DNA from: Halochromatium sp.
Lineage (GTDB): Bacteria; Pseudomonadota; Gammaproteobacteria; Chromatiales; Chromatiaceae
Direction of reading: 5' to 3'
Length of the DNA stretch: 64,000 nt
Assembly (NCBI GenBank): GCA_010912705.1
Contig: POWB01000025.1
Location: 1-64,000, forward strand
Below, in pieces: positions 7,424 through 15,943 of the stretch (positions are counted from its first letter, which is position 1; the number at the start of each line of letters is the position of its first letter). The notes under the pieces are model-generated. The model was not told where the DNA came from, made no database searches, and worked only from the letters and a program-made list of their open reading frames with translations. The translations under genes were made by a program, and so were the position numbers.

Positions 7424-9484
7424 TCAATCTTCCCGCGTCGTCCTATAGCCTTTCGGCGGCGGCGTCCAGCCGCGCTCGGTGCGGTCGTGCAGGCGCGAGC
7501 GGTCGCGCGCCGTGATCTCCAACTCCGCCGCAGTGCGGGCGCGCACGCGCTCGAGCAGCGCGCGGTTCTTGGCCAGCTCCAGGTCGCGGTCCCAGAGCGC
7601 GTGGAGCTCGTCTAGCGTGTCCTCATCGTGGCGGCGGAACGCGCGTTTGAGCTTCTCTACCGCGAAGGGATGATGACCCAGACCACGCAGGGTTGCGGCG
7701 GCGGCGTCGAGTGAGCCCTCGAAGACCTCCCGTACCGTTGCGTCCGCCCCAGCGGTGCGCAGCAGATAGAGATTGTCGACATCGAAGGCGCGGACGACGA
7801 TAAACAGCCTCGGGTATTCACGTTTGAGATAGGCCACCAGCTCGACGGCGCGATCTCGGTCGTCGATCGCGACGACGAAGGCGCTGGCCTGCTCGATGCC
7901 AGCAGCCTGGAGCAGATCCGGGCGCGAGGCGTCGCCGAAGTAGCTGCGGATGCCGATCTGGCGCATGCGCTCGACGATGCCCGCCTCGTGGTCGAGCACC
8001 ACGGTCTTGACGCCAGCGGCGATCAGGAGCCGGTTCACCACCTGTCCGAAGCGCCCGACGCCGGCGATGATCACGCTGCCCTGCTCGTCGATGCGGTCCG
8101 GCGGCTGATCCGCGCCGGAGCGCAGCCGCGGCAGCACCAGTCGGTCGTAGCCAATGAAGAGCACCGGCGTCAGTAACATGGACAGCGCGACGACCAGCGA
8201 CAGCAGCTTGCCGAGCTCGGGCGGGATCACCGCGTTCTGGGTCGAGAAGGCCAGCAGCACGAAGCCGAACTCTCCCGCCTGCGCCAACGACAGCGCAAAC
8301 AGCCAGTGGTCCGCCGCGCGCAAGCGAAACAGCCGCCCGAGGCCGAACAGCACCAAGCCCTTAATGGCCATGACGCCGAGGGTCAGCACCAGCACCGTCA
8401 ACAGCTCGCCGAACAGGACCGCGAAGTCGATGCCGGCGCCGACGGTGATGAAGAAGAGCCCCAGCAACAGCCCCTTGAAGGGCTCGATATCCGATTCGAG
8501 CTCATGCCGAAACTCGCTATCGGCGAGCACCACGCCGGCCAGGAAGGTCCCGAGCGCCGGCGACAGGTCAACCAGCGTCATCAGCAGTGCGATGCCAACG
8601 ACCAACAGCAGTGCCGCAGCGGTGAAGCTCTCGCGCAGGTGCGAGGCGGCGATGAAGCGGAACAGCGGTCGACTCAGGAAATGCCCACCGAGCACGACGA
8701 AGGCAACGGCGCCGAGGACGACGAGCGCATAGCGCCAGCCACTCAGCCTAGCGACCAGACTCAGCCCGGCAGCGTGCCCGGATTCAGCGCCATGGCTGGC
8801 TGCTTCAGCCGCCGCAGCGGCTCCAGCCGCTCCAGTTGTGGCAGCGATCCCAGTTGCTGCAGCCTCGACAGCCGCTCCAGGAGTCGCAGCGGCGCCAGTT
8901 GCAGCAGCGACCCCAGTTGACGCAGCCTCGACAGCCGCTCCGGCCGCGTGCTGCGCGACCTCGATGATCTCCGGCACCGCCAACAGCGGGATCAGGGCGA
9001 GCATGGGGATCACGGCGATGTCCTGGAACAAGAGCACCGCGAAGCCAGCTCGGCCGCCGTCGGTCTTCATCAGACCCTTCTCGGACAGGGTCTGCAGCAC
9101 GATGGCGGTACTGGACAGGGCCAGCAACAGCCCGGTTGCCACCGCTGTCCGCCAATGATCGAGGAGCAGCACCGCGATGGCGGCGATGCCGCCTGCCGTC
9201 GCCAGGACCTGCAGACCGCCGAGACCGAGGAGACGCGCGCGCATCTGCCAGAGCAGCTGTGGCTTGAGCTCGAGCCCGACCAGGAACAGCATCATCACCA
9301 CCCCGAGCTCGGCGAAGTGCTGCAATTGCTCGGTCTCGGAGCCGACGATGTGGAAGACGGGGCCGATGACGATGCCGGCGATGAGATACCCCAGCACCGA
9401 GCCGAGCCCAAGCCGCTTGGCCAGCGGCACGGCGATGACCGCAGCACAGAGGTAGACGAAGAGCTGGAACAGCACGCCGCTCAT
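7424..9484 (-). CDS. KefB/KefC-type glutathione-regulated K+/H+ antiporter (CPA2)
   Basis: A 686-residue monovalent cation:proton antiporter. ATG 9484 is chosen because ggagg lies 8 bases upstream and it follows the stop of the KefF-like gene by one base. The N-terminal two thirds hold the membrane Na/H-exchanger domain, starting FQLFVYLCAAVIAVPLAKRL, with the LGYLIAGIVIGP and LFLVGLELKP segments. An RCK/TrkA-N domain follows, with the Rossmann motif GVGRFG near residue 475 and ending before a charged coiled tail. Between about residues 176 and 240 lies an Ala/Gly-rich insertion not normal for KefB or KefC. The pair with the oxidoreductase gene suggests K+ efflux protecting against electrophiles. 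Confidence 0.85.
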   Translation of the reverse strand: MSGVLFQLFVYLCAAVIAVPLAKRLGLGSVLGYLIAGIVIGPVFHIVGSETEQLQHFAELGVVMMLFLVGLELKPQLLWQMRARLLGLGGLQVLATAGGIAAIAVLLLDHWRTAVATGLLLALSSTAIVLQTLSEKGLMKTDGGRAGFAVLLFQDIAVIPMLALIPLLAVPEIIEVAQHAAGAAVEAASTGVAAATGAAATPGAAVEAAATGIAATTGAAGAAAAAEAASHGAESGHAAGLSLVARLSGWRYALVVLGAVAFVVLGGHFLSRPLFRFIAASHLRESFTAAALLLVVGIALLMTLVDLSPALGTFLAGVVLADSEFRHELESDIEPFKGLLLGLFFITVGAGIDFAVLFGELLTVLVLTLGVMAIKGLVLFGLGRLFRLRAADHWLFALSLAQAGEFGFVLLAFSTQNAVIPPELGKLLSLVVALSMLLTPVLFIGYDRLVLPRLRSGADQPPDRIDEQGSVIIAGVGRFGQVVNRLLIAAGVKTVVLDHEAGIVERMRQIGIRSYFGDASRPDLLQAAGIEQASAFVVAIDDRDRAVELVAYLKREYPRLFIVVRAFDVDNLYLLRTAGADATVREVFEGSLDAAAATLRGLGHHPFAVEKLKRAFRRHDEDTLDELHALWDRDLELAKNRALLERVRARTAAELEITARDRSRLHDRTERGWTPPPKGYRTTRED

Positions 9485-9485
9485 C

Positions 9486-10157
9486 TCAGCGCTCCTCCTC
9501 GCTCGCGGCGGCTGCGGTAAGGAGACTCTCGAGGTTATCATTGAGCCGCGGTCGCGGCAGCGCCCGGGCAATGTCGAGACGGCGATCACGCAGCGCCGTC
9601 AATAACCGCACCCAATCGGCGACATGCGCCGCGATGCGTCCGTCGTCCACCGCAGTGCGGGCGCCGAACAGCGCGAACGGCGGCAGATAGATCATGCCGC
9701 AGAGCTGGGCCGTTTGCTCCAGCGGGTGCAGCAGCTCGCGGATGGTGAAATGGTTCTCGCCTCGCGCGCTGTAAGCGGATTCGGCACCGCCTGCGGTCGT
9801 GGCAGAAAAGAACAGCTTGCCCTGCAGTGCGGTGCCCTTGGAGCCATAGGCGAAACCATGCTCGAGCACGAGATCCTGCCACTCCTTGAGCATCGCCGGG
9901 GTCGAGTACCAGTACAGCGGGTGCTGGAAGCAGATCACATCGTGCTCAAGGAGAAGCTGCTGCTCGCGATCAATGTCGATCTCGAACGCGGGGTATTCGG
10001 CGTAGAGATCCACGTAAGTGACGGCCTCCAGGTCGCGCGCGGCAGCAACCATCGGCGCATTGGCTTCGGAGCGGTCGAGCGACGGATGCGCAAAGAGCAC
10101 CAGGATGCGGCGTGGCTCCTGTCCTGCGAAAGATTGGCTGGCGGGGTCGGCGGACAT
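9486..10157 (-). CDS. KefF/KefG-like NAD(P)H quinone oxidoreductase (efflux ancillary protein)
   Basis: A 223-residue Flavodoxin_2-family protein. ATG 10157 has ggag 7 bases upstream; a longer frame exists but lacks family similarity. Family features are the N-terminal strand ILVLFAHPSLDRSEAN, the FQHPLYWYSTPAMLKEW segment and GKLFFSATTAGG, followed by the FTIRELLHPLEQTAQLCGM region. KefF and KefG bind the Kef antiporter on its cytoplasmic face and are needed for full activity; they also reduce quinones with NAD(P)H and FMN. It is the first gene of a two-gene operon, its stop separated from the kefB-type start by one base. Confidence 0.85.
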   Translation of the reverse strand: MSADPASQSFAGQEPRRILVLFAHPSLDRSEANAPMVAAARDLEAVTYVDLYAEYPAFEIDIDREQQLLLEHDVICFQHPLYWYSTPAMLKEWQDLVLEHGFAYGSKGTALQGKLFFSATTAGGAESAYSARGENHFTIRELLHPLEQTAQLCGMIYLPPFALFGARTAVDDGRIAAHVADWVRLLTALRDRRLDIARALPRPRLNDNLESLLTAAAASEEER

Positions 10158-10375
10158 GGTCGGCTCCGGACGAGAGGTCGAAGCGGCGATGATAATGCCA
10201 TTTCGTCGGAACGCCGGACAAAAGCGCCGTAAGATTGACTGCCCGCGGGTCATCGTTTCCGGTAGGCAGCGCTTCGGCAAGGTGCAAGGAAACGTGACTT
10301 ATCAATGCGCCTGCATTCGCTCCGTCGGACAATCCTGAGTGTATTCATCGGAAACAGCGAATCGGAGGCTCCAGC

Positions 10376-10561
10376 ATGCCCCAGCAACGACGACACGACA
10401 TGGGTGCGGGCGGCACCTGCTTCTGCCCGAAGTGCGGCTATCGCGGCCCGCATTGCAGCGGCATCCCCTGCCAGGATGAACGCTGCCCCAATTGCAATGC
10501 GAAGCTCCTGCGTGAGGGCTCATACCACGACCAACTGTTGCAACAGAAGCACCATGGTTAA
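10376..10561 (+). CDS. Small zinc-ribbon-like protein
   Basis: A 61-residue protein with ggagg 7 bases before ATG 10376. It holds a TCFCPKCGY knuckle, a central HCSGIPC segment and a C-terminal CPNCNAKLL knuckle: five or six cysteines and histidines arranged as a treble-clef or zinc ribbon, or possibly a small Fe-S site. The stop is 12 bases ahead of the DUF89 gene, so the two are probably co-transcribed. I do not recognise a named family. A metal-delivery or substrate-binding role for the DUF89 phosphatase is only a guess from position. Confidence 0.7.
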   Translation: MPQQRRHDMGAGGTCFCPKCGYRGPHCSGIPCQDERCPNCNAKLLREGSYHDQLLQQKHHG

Positions 10562-10573
10562 GGTAGACCCAAA

Positions 10574-11431
10574 ATGAGAGTGTATCTCGACTGCTGGCCC
10601 TGCTTCCTGCGCCAGGCCCTGAGCGCAGCCCGCCGGGCTGGTGCCTCGCCCAAGCTGCAGCGGCTTATCTTAGAAGAGACGATGGCCGAGCTGCGCGCGC
10701 TCTCCGCCGACGCTACGCCTCCGGAGATGGGGGAGCGCATTCATCGGCTGGTGCGCGAGCGGGCGCAGTCACCAGACCCATACCTTGATGTAAAACGAGA
10801 GGCCACGGAGCAGGCCCTGGCCTTGCTGCCGGTGCTGCGAGCGCATGTCGAGACGGCTGATGATCCACTGCGGACAGCGGTGCGCATCGCTATCACCGGC
10901 AACATCATCGACTACGGCGTGGCCGAGACCTTCGATCTGGAAGCGACGCTGGAGCGGGTACTGCACGCCGAGGCACCGATCGATGATCTGCCGGTCCTGC
11001 GTCAGGCGCTGGGAGAGGTCGATGAGGTCTTGTATTTGGCTGATAATGCCGGTGAGACGCTGTTTGACCGCGTGCTGATCGAGGCGCTGCCTGTCCCGGT
11101 GCGCTATGTCGTTAAGGCGGGCCCCGTGCTCAACGACGCCACCCGCGAGGAGGCCATCGCCGCCGGGCTGGATCAGGTCGCCGAGATCATTGACACCGGT
11201 TGCGACGCCATGGGCGCCCCGCTTGCGCTCTGCTCATCGGCCTTCCGCGAGCGCTTTCGCCGCGCCCGGCTGATCATCGCCAAGGGGCAGGCCAACTATG
11301 AGACGTTGAGCGGAGTCGACGCGCCTATCTGCTTCCTGCTGCAGGCCAAGTGTTCAGTGATTGCCGAGGACATCGGCGTCGCGCCCGGTAGTGTGATCAT
11401 CCAGGCGAGTGAGGTACTACGCCGATACTGA
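10574..11431 (+). CDS. DUF89 / ARMT1-like metal-dependent phosphatase
   Basis: A 285-residue protein of the DUF89 damage-control phosphatase family. The bacterial and archaeal group starts with a CxxC motif, seen here as LDCWPCFLRQA, residues 6-9. Metal and phosphate-site motifs are visible: YLADNAGE near 155, VKAGPVLNDAT near 180, IDTGCDAMG near 208 and IIAKGQANYETL near 237. Family members hydrolyse damaged phosphometabolites and need Co, Ni or Mn. The small Cys-rich gene just upstream is the only obvious operon partner. The physiological substrate cannot be told from sequence. Confidence 0.85.
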   Translation: MRVYLDCWPCFLRQALSAARRAGASPKLQRLILEETMAELRALSADATPPEMGERIHRLVRERAQSPDPYLDVKREATEQALALLPVLRAHVETADDPLRTAVRIAITGNIIDYGVAETFDLEATLERVLHAEAPIDDLPVLRQALGEVDEVLYLADNAGETLFDRVLIEALPVPVRYVVKAGPVLNDATREEAIAAGLDQVAEIIDTGCDAMGAPLALCSSAFRERFRRARLIIAKGQANYETLSGVDAPICFLLQAKCSVIAEDIGVAPGSVIIQASEVLRRY

Positions 11432-11453
11432 TTATCTTCGATAACTATGCAGC

Positions 11454-12014
11454 CTAACGACGGACGATGTCGGCAACCTCAGCGATCGCAGCTTGGGCGC
11501 CCCTGAGCACGACTGTCGTCTCAGTCAGGCTGCCATCGGCATCGAGATAGCCCAGGCTGAGACTGCCCTTGCAGGCTTGCAGTGCAGCGACCGGGCCTGT
11601 TGGCGCGTCCAGTCCATCGGCGTACTCGAGCACAAAGGAGACGTAATGCGAGCCACCATGATAGAGCGAGGAAGGCTGTTCATCACAGCGTTCCGCAAGC
11701 TGCTGCGTCACCGCCTCGCGCGAACGGTGCCGCCCATCTGTGCCGCACCACCAGGACAGGCTTGCGGACGGGTCTAACCTGGGGGCCTTTGCCGACGGCA
11801 GAAAGGTCGCCCAGACCCGTGACTCATTGCTCGCGGCGTGGATCTTCAGCTGATCGCCCTGCGCAGTCTTCACCGCAGCGATCCTCACGCGAATGTCGTT
11901 GTGCGCATCGTAGAAGTCGCTCAGCGTCCAGCTCTCCTCAGCCCAGGCCGGGGCGCAGAGTGCCGCACCGAAAACGATCAATGCCAAGGCCCAGGGTGCT
12001 CGCATAGGCTGCAT
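11454..12014 (-). CDS. Secreted protein of unknown function
   Basis: A 186-residue protein with a clear signal peptide (PWALALIVFGAALCAPAWA, cleavage before EESW). The mature part has two pairs of well separated cysteines (C110, C130 and C149 are visible) and no family I recognise. ATG 12005 is an alternative start that shortens the leader by three residues. It converges on the DUF89 gene and is separated by 22 bases. Probably periplasmic. Codon use matches the neighbours, which supports it being real. Confidence 0.65.
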   Translation of the reverse strand: MQPMRAPWALALIVFGAALCAPAWAEESWTLSDFYDAHNDIRVRIAAVKTAQGDQLKIHAASNESRVWATFLPSAKAPRLDPSASLSWWCGTDGRHRSREAVTQQLAERCDEQPSSLYHGGSHYVSFVLEYADGLDAPTGPVAALQACKGSLSLGYLDADGSLTETTVVLRGAQAAIAEVADIVRR

Positions 12015-12192
12015 GTTTATGCCTCATGGTTTGAGAGGGTCAACAAGCCGTGCAGCATGTGACCAGTGCCGCCTGACGACCGAAGACCGAATTCAACAGT
12101 CTGTGGAACTTGGCGGCAAAGCTCCAGGAGACTGATCAATCGCTGCATGAACAGGCCCACGTGCATCACCGCTGAGCACCTGGCCGCTGCCA

Positions 12193-12236
12193 GCCCTGCA
12201 TCAGCAGGCGAGCATGGTGCTATGGTGTGGGGATGT
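12193..12236 (+). pseudogene. Remnant of an Rpn-family gene
   Basis: About 44 bases match the hinge region of the two Rpn genes: cagcaggcgagcatggtg is identical to both, and after an 8-base deletion the match resumes with ctatggtgt and ggg. Nothing similar is found on either side. It looks like the scar of a third, deleted Rpn copy next to a truncated marC. Confidence 0.5.
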
Positions 12237-12254
12237 TTCGAGGGCTGAAAAGAC

Positions 12255-12504
12255 GATGGCGCAAAAGCTGGTTTACGAATTCGTTACCCTGTTCGTGGTG
12301 CTTGATCCATTCGGGATGCTGGCGATCTTCCTGGCAGTGACGGCCGGTCTGGAGTCGGCGCAGCGCGTTAAGGCCGCGGTGCTGGCATGGGTGTGTCGGA
12401 TGGTGATAACGCGCGCAGGCCTGATTCTCAAAGCGCCCGCTAAGGGAGCCCTCAGCGGCTACAATGTCGCTCATGTTTCCAGCGTTGGGACAAGAGTCGG
12501 ATGA
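12255..12504 (+). pseudogene. Truncated marC-family gene
   Basis: ATG 12255 opens a frame whose first 45 residues look like the N-terminus of a MarC-family inner-membrane protein (YEFVTLFVVLDPFGMLAIFL, then AVTAGLESAQRVKAA). MarC proteins are about 200 residues with six membrane segments. Here the similarity stops near 12390 and the frame continues into unrelated sequence to a TGA at 12502-12504. The remainder of the gene is missing, so this is a 5' fragment joined to foreign sequence. Confidence 0.7.
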
Positions 12505-13454
12505 TGTCATCGCCTGAAGCTTGGCGCCATTTGCAGATCGCCCTGCTTATCCCTTGCCTCGACGAAGCGGCGTCGATTAGGGAAGTGGTGCGGGATTTCC
12601 GCGCGGTCCTGCCTGAGGCCGAGGTCTACGTCTACGACAATGGGTCGACGGATGGGACGGCCGCTGCCGCAGCGGAGGCTGGAGCCCTGGTGCGGCACGA
12701 GCCGATGCTTGGCAAAGGGCAGGTGGTGTCGCGAATGTTCACTGAGATCGAGGCGGATCTGTATCTGCTGGTGGACGGCGATGGGACCTATGATGCAGCG
12801 AGTGCGCCGCGGCTGATCGAGCGGCTGCTGACTGAGCATTTGGATATGGTCTGCGGGGCACGGCTGAGTGCAGCAGAGGAGGCGTATCGGCCTGGACATC
12901 AGTTCGGGAATCGACTACTGACCGGGATGGTCGCGCTGCTGTTTGGTGATCGCTTTAAGGATATGCTGACCGGCTATCGGCTGATGACGCGGCGGTTTGT
13001 GAAGTCGTTTCCGCTGTTTTGTACCGGTTTTGAGCTGGAAACGCATTTGAGCGTGCATGCGCTGCAACTGCGGCTGCGAGTGGCTGAGGTGGAGACGCCT
13101 TATGCGGCGCGTTTGCAGGGCTCACCTAGCAAGCTGCGTACCTGGAGCGATGGGCTGCTGATCTTGCGGACCATCGGCTCTTTGGTGAAGGAAGAGCGGC
13201 CGCTGATGTTCTTTTCGATCCTCTTTGCGGTGTTGGCAACGGGCTCGATCCTGCTGGCGATCCCGGTGGTGATCGAGTTTCTGCATACTGGGCTGGTACC
13301 ACGGTTTCCGACTGCGATCCTGGCAACAGGGATGATGTTGCTGGCGTTTTTGATGTTGACCAGTGGCTTGATCTTAGATTCGGTGGCGCAGGGGCGGCGC
13401 GAGCTGAAGCGGCTACACTATCTGGCGCAGCCACCCTTGCCGAGCGCTGACTAG
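12501..13454 (+). CDS. Family 2 glycosyltransferase (DPM1/GtrB-like), membrane anchored
   Basis: A 317-residue GT-A glycosyltransferase. The catalytic domain begins IALLIPCLDEAASI, with the nucleotide-binding DNGSTDGT and the metal-binding VDGDGTYD motif near residue 94. Family signatures GFELETHL and the RLQGSPSKLRTWSDG loop follow. Two C-terminal membrane segments (about 232-258 and 270-292) match GtrB-type polyisoprenyl-phosphate sugar transferases, so the likely product is an undecaprenyl-phosphate sugar used at the cell envelope. The donor sugar is unknown. The stop overlaps that of the convergent transglycosylase gene within one CTAG. Confidence 0.85.
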   Translation: MMSSPEAWRHLQIALLIPCLDEAASIREVVRDFRAVLPEAEVYVYDNGSTDGTAAAAAEAGALVRHEPMLGKGQVVSRMFTEIEADLYLLVDGDGTYDAASAPRLIERLLTEHLDMVCGARLSAAEEAYRPGHQFGNRLLTGMVALLFGDRFKDMLTGYRLMTRRFVKSFPLFCTGFELETHLSVHALQLRLRVAEVETPYAARLQGSPSKLRTWSDGLLILRTIGSLVKEERPLMFFSILFAVLATGSILLAIPVVIEFLHTGLVPRFPTAILATGMMLLAFLMLTSGLILDSVAQGRRELKRLHYLAQPPLPSAD

Positions 13455-14434
13455 GGGGTCGTGTTTTGCGGCAGCCCCAGTGCGGGGCTGGAGGGGGCCG
13501 GCTCGAGCTGGGCGATGATGCGCTTCACGTAGGCCTGGGTCTCTGGGTAGGGTGGGATGCCACCGTGGCGTTGAACGGCACCTTCACCGGCGTTGTAGGC
13601 GGCGAGGGCGAGCTTACGGTTGCCGTTGAAGTGGTCGAGCAGCCAGCGTAGATAGGCCATGCCACCGCGCATATTTTGTACCGGGTCCCAGATGTCGGTG
13701 ACGCCGAAACGCTGCGCAGTGGCGGGGATGAGCTGCATCAGACCACGGGCGTCTTTTGGTGAGTGAGCGCTGGGGTTGAAGTTGGACTCGACTTGGATGA
13801 GGGCGAGAACTAGCTCGGGGTCGAGCTGATAGCTCGGCGCAAGGCGCTGGACCAGGCTGTGGATATCGGCACGGGCAAGCTCGCGAACCTGGATGCCGTT
13901 CAGGGTCGAAGCGCTATCCGTACGCATGCCCATGCTAGGACCGCTGGTATCGGTGGTGGCCAGGTTGACCGGCGGTAAGCGGCGTTCGCTGATGGCGTCG
14001 GTGAACAGGCAGTGTGGCGGCTCAGGGAGGGGGCGATCGAGCGCATTGAGCTGGCTCAGCTTCACTCTGGCTTGGCGATGGCCAGCGGCTTGGGCTGCTT
14101 GCAGCCAGGCTGCTGCTTGGATCTCGTCGATGGCGCCGAGGCGACCACTCGCGTAGAGCCAGCCGAGATGGAAGCGTGCTTGTGGGTGACCGAGGTTGGC
14201 GGCCTCGCAGTAGAGCTCAAGTGCGCGGTCGAGGTGCTGCGGTGCGCCAACGCCATATTCGTAGCGCTGGCCAAGGTTGATCAGCCAGGTCGCGGCGGCG
14301 TTGTCTTCGCTGCTCAAAGCTGCTGTTGCCGAGCTGCCAGACACTGGAATTCCCAGTGAGACGGCTAGGAGTAAGGCCCTGCTGGTCCTGGAGCGACTGA
14401 TTAGGCGATCGATGAGATAACCGAATCGACGCAT
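13451..14434 (-). CDS. Sel1-repeat / lytic transglycosylase (SLT) protein
   Basis: A 327-residue exported cell-wall protein. A membrane leader (about 19-40) is followed by two or three Sel1-type repeats (GQRYEYGVGAPQHLDRALEL; LGWLYASGRLGAIDEIQAA) and a C-terminal SLT domain. The catalytic glutamate is E216 in LIQVESNFNP, with GLMQLIPATAQRFGV and LALAAYNAGEGAV downstream, as in MltE/Slt family enzymes that cleave the MurNAc-GlcNAc bond forming 1,6-anhydroMurNAc. The Sel1 repeats probably mediate protein contacts. It ends in a 4-base stop overlap with the glycosyltransferase gene. Confidence 0.9.
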   Translation of the reverse strand: MRRFGYLIDRLISRSRTSRALLLAVSLGIPVSGSSATAALSSEDNAAATWLINLGQRYEYGVGAPQHLDRALELYCEAANLGHPQARFHLGWLYASGRLGAIDEIQAAAWLQAAQAAGHRQARVKLSQLNALDRPLPEPPHCLFTDAISERRLPPVNLATTDTSGPSMGMRTDSASTLNGIQVRELARADIHSLVQRLAPSYQLDPELVLALIQVESNFNPSAHSPKDARGLMQLIPATAQRFGVTDIWDPVQNMRGGMAYLRWLLDHFNGNRKLALAAYNAGEGAVQRHGGIPPYPETQAYVKRIIAQLEPAPSSPALGLPQNTTP

Positions 14435-14484
14435 GGCCTCTGCTGAGCTCGAGCTTGGGGCTTGTAACTGTTGATGAGCCTCTG

Positions 14485-14943
14485 TTAAACCTCAGGCTCT
14501 GGCAGTTCAGCCGATTCTGGCTCCTCCTGTGATTGCCGCCGGCGGGCATTTTCGACGAGATCGCCAATCTTTTTTTGCGTCGGGCCGTCGAGATCGGAAA
14601 AGGCGATGCCAAGCACCCAATGGCCGGGTAGATGCTGGGCCGGGGAGGCCCAGACGACAGCCCCGTTGACATGGATGGGCTGTTTCGCGTTGGGGCACTC
14701 TAGGTTGATATAGACCTCGGCATTGAGCGGAATCTGATGAAAGCACTGGACGCGAAGCCCGCCCTGACTAATGTCTTGGGATAAGCCGAGGCTGTAGCGG
14801 CTTGCGAGGTCCTGCTGATCGGTCTCGACGCAACGCACATTGGTCCAACATTCATGAGTGGCGCGCTCTGAGCGTCGTTTTTCGCTCGCATTCTGGCTCG
14901 GTTTCGATCGCAGTCGGTCAAGGAGTCTGCTGAGGATAGTCAT
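14485..14943 (-). CDS. PilZ domain protein (c-di-GMP receptor)
   Basis: A 152-residue single PilZ domain protein. ATG 14943 is preferred to a longer frame starting at 14970. The c-di-GMP motifs are present: the arginine motif EKRRSERA near residue 24, and DISQGGLRV near 58 matching (D/N)xSxxG. The strand NGAVVWASPA and the closing LGIAFSDLDG are typical. It lies 51 bases downstream (minus strand order) of nothing obvious and 50 bases upstream of the Sel1/SLT gene on the same strand, so the two may share a transcript. The partner process controlled by c-di-GMP is not evident. Confidence 0.85.
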   Translation of the reverse strand: MTILSRLLDRLRSKPSQNASEKRRSERATHECWTNVRCVETDQQDLASRYSLGLSQDISQGGLRVQCFHQIPLNAEVYINLECPNAKQPIHVNGAVVWASPAQHLPGHWVLGIAFSDLDGPTQKKIGDLVENARRRQSQEEPESAELPEPEV

Positions 14944-15087
14944 TGCTCGGCCTGCTCGAGAGCTTATCAATTAGCGTCCAAGCTAGAGGTTTGAAGAATA
15001 GCGGCTTGCCCATTCTAGGACAATCATGATCTCCGTGGTCGATTGATCCGTTGAGTTGGCCGCGTATCGCTGTCAGAGATTTTGCTG

Positions 15088-15915
15088 TCAGCGTGGCGAG
15101 CCGCAGCCTAGGTTATCGCAGCGGACCATGACGGGCGCTCGATTCGTGCAGTAGACGCGGTGAATCTCATCGCTCTGGCGAGCTTGGACTAAGACTGCAC
15201 CGCGGTCGTGAAGCTCGCAGCCTAGCGAGCCTGCATAGCGTTCGGCATAGTAGGCCCAGAGACCAATAGGGGCAGTGTCTGGGCTCGGCTCGATGGCAGC
15301 AGGCTCTAGAGCGGGCGCGAGAGCAGGTCTGCCGCTAGGCAAGGGCTTTGGCGTTGCTGAGCCTGCTGTCGGCAGTGGCTTGATCGCTGAGCGGTCGCCG
15401 CCTAAGGATAAGGGGGCAGGATGGGGCTGGGCTGGCGTCGGCAGCGTCGATGGCGCTGCGGTGGCGATGAAACGCTCCCAACGTTGCTGCAGTGAACGTA
15501 AGGCGCGTTGCAGGTTATCGCCATAACGCCGGGTCACATCTGCGGACCAGGCGCGCTCGGTGCCGCGCCACCAATGCTCTTCGGCGCTCGCCGAGACGCG
15601 GGTGCCGGTCTCGGTTTGCTCGAGTGCTGTGCGAATCAGCAGCTGCGTGGTCTGCGGTGGTGTCACCCCTGGTGGGCCGTCGCTCGCGGGCTGATCGAGG
15701 CTGGTCTCGAAGAGGATGGCGTTTGTGCTGCTGTCGACCAGCGTCCAGCCCTTGAGCAAGGCGGTATCCAGCGCTAAGGCCTTGACGCGTGGGGCGCTCG
15801 CGTTAGGGAGAAAGATGCTCGGGTCGTTGCCGGCGCGAGCTTGTCCGAGCACGAGTAGGCATGCGAGCACGCTGAAGAGAAGGGAGGCAAGGGGGAGCGG
15901 GGCGAGCGAACGCAT
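15088..15915 (-). CDS. Exported envelope protein, paralogue of the next upstream gene
   Basis: A 275-residue protein. ATG 15915 gives a clean signal peptide (LPLASLLFSVLACLLVLGQA). The mature N-terminal domain (about 30-130) and the C-terminal domain (about 215-275) both align by eye with the lipoprotein at 15944-16954. The C-terminal domain has GLWAYYAERYAGSLGCEL, then a strand DRGAVLVQA, and conserved cysteines (C-x(22)-C, C, C) ending VMVRCDNLGCG. A Pro/Ala-rich linker joins the halves. I recognise no named family. It lies 28 bases behind its paralogue and is probably co-transcribed. Confidence 0.7.
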   Translation of the reverse strand: MRSLAPLPLASLLFSVLACLLVLGQARAGNDPSIFLPNASAPRVKALALDTALLKGWTLVDSSTNAILFETSLDQPASDGPPGVTPPQTTQLLIRTALEQTETGTRVSASAEEHWWRGTERAWSADVTRRYGDNLQRALRSLQQRWERFIATAAPSTLPTPAQPHPAPLSLGGDRSAIKPLPTAGSATPKPLPSGRPALAPALEPAAIEPSPDTAPIGLWAYYAERYAGSLGCELHDRGAVLVQARQSDEIHRVYCTNRAPVMVRCDNLGCGSPR

Positions 15916-15943
15916 GTTGTGCCGGGGCGGGATCAAGCGTGGC

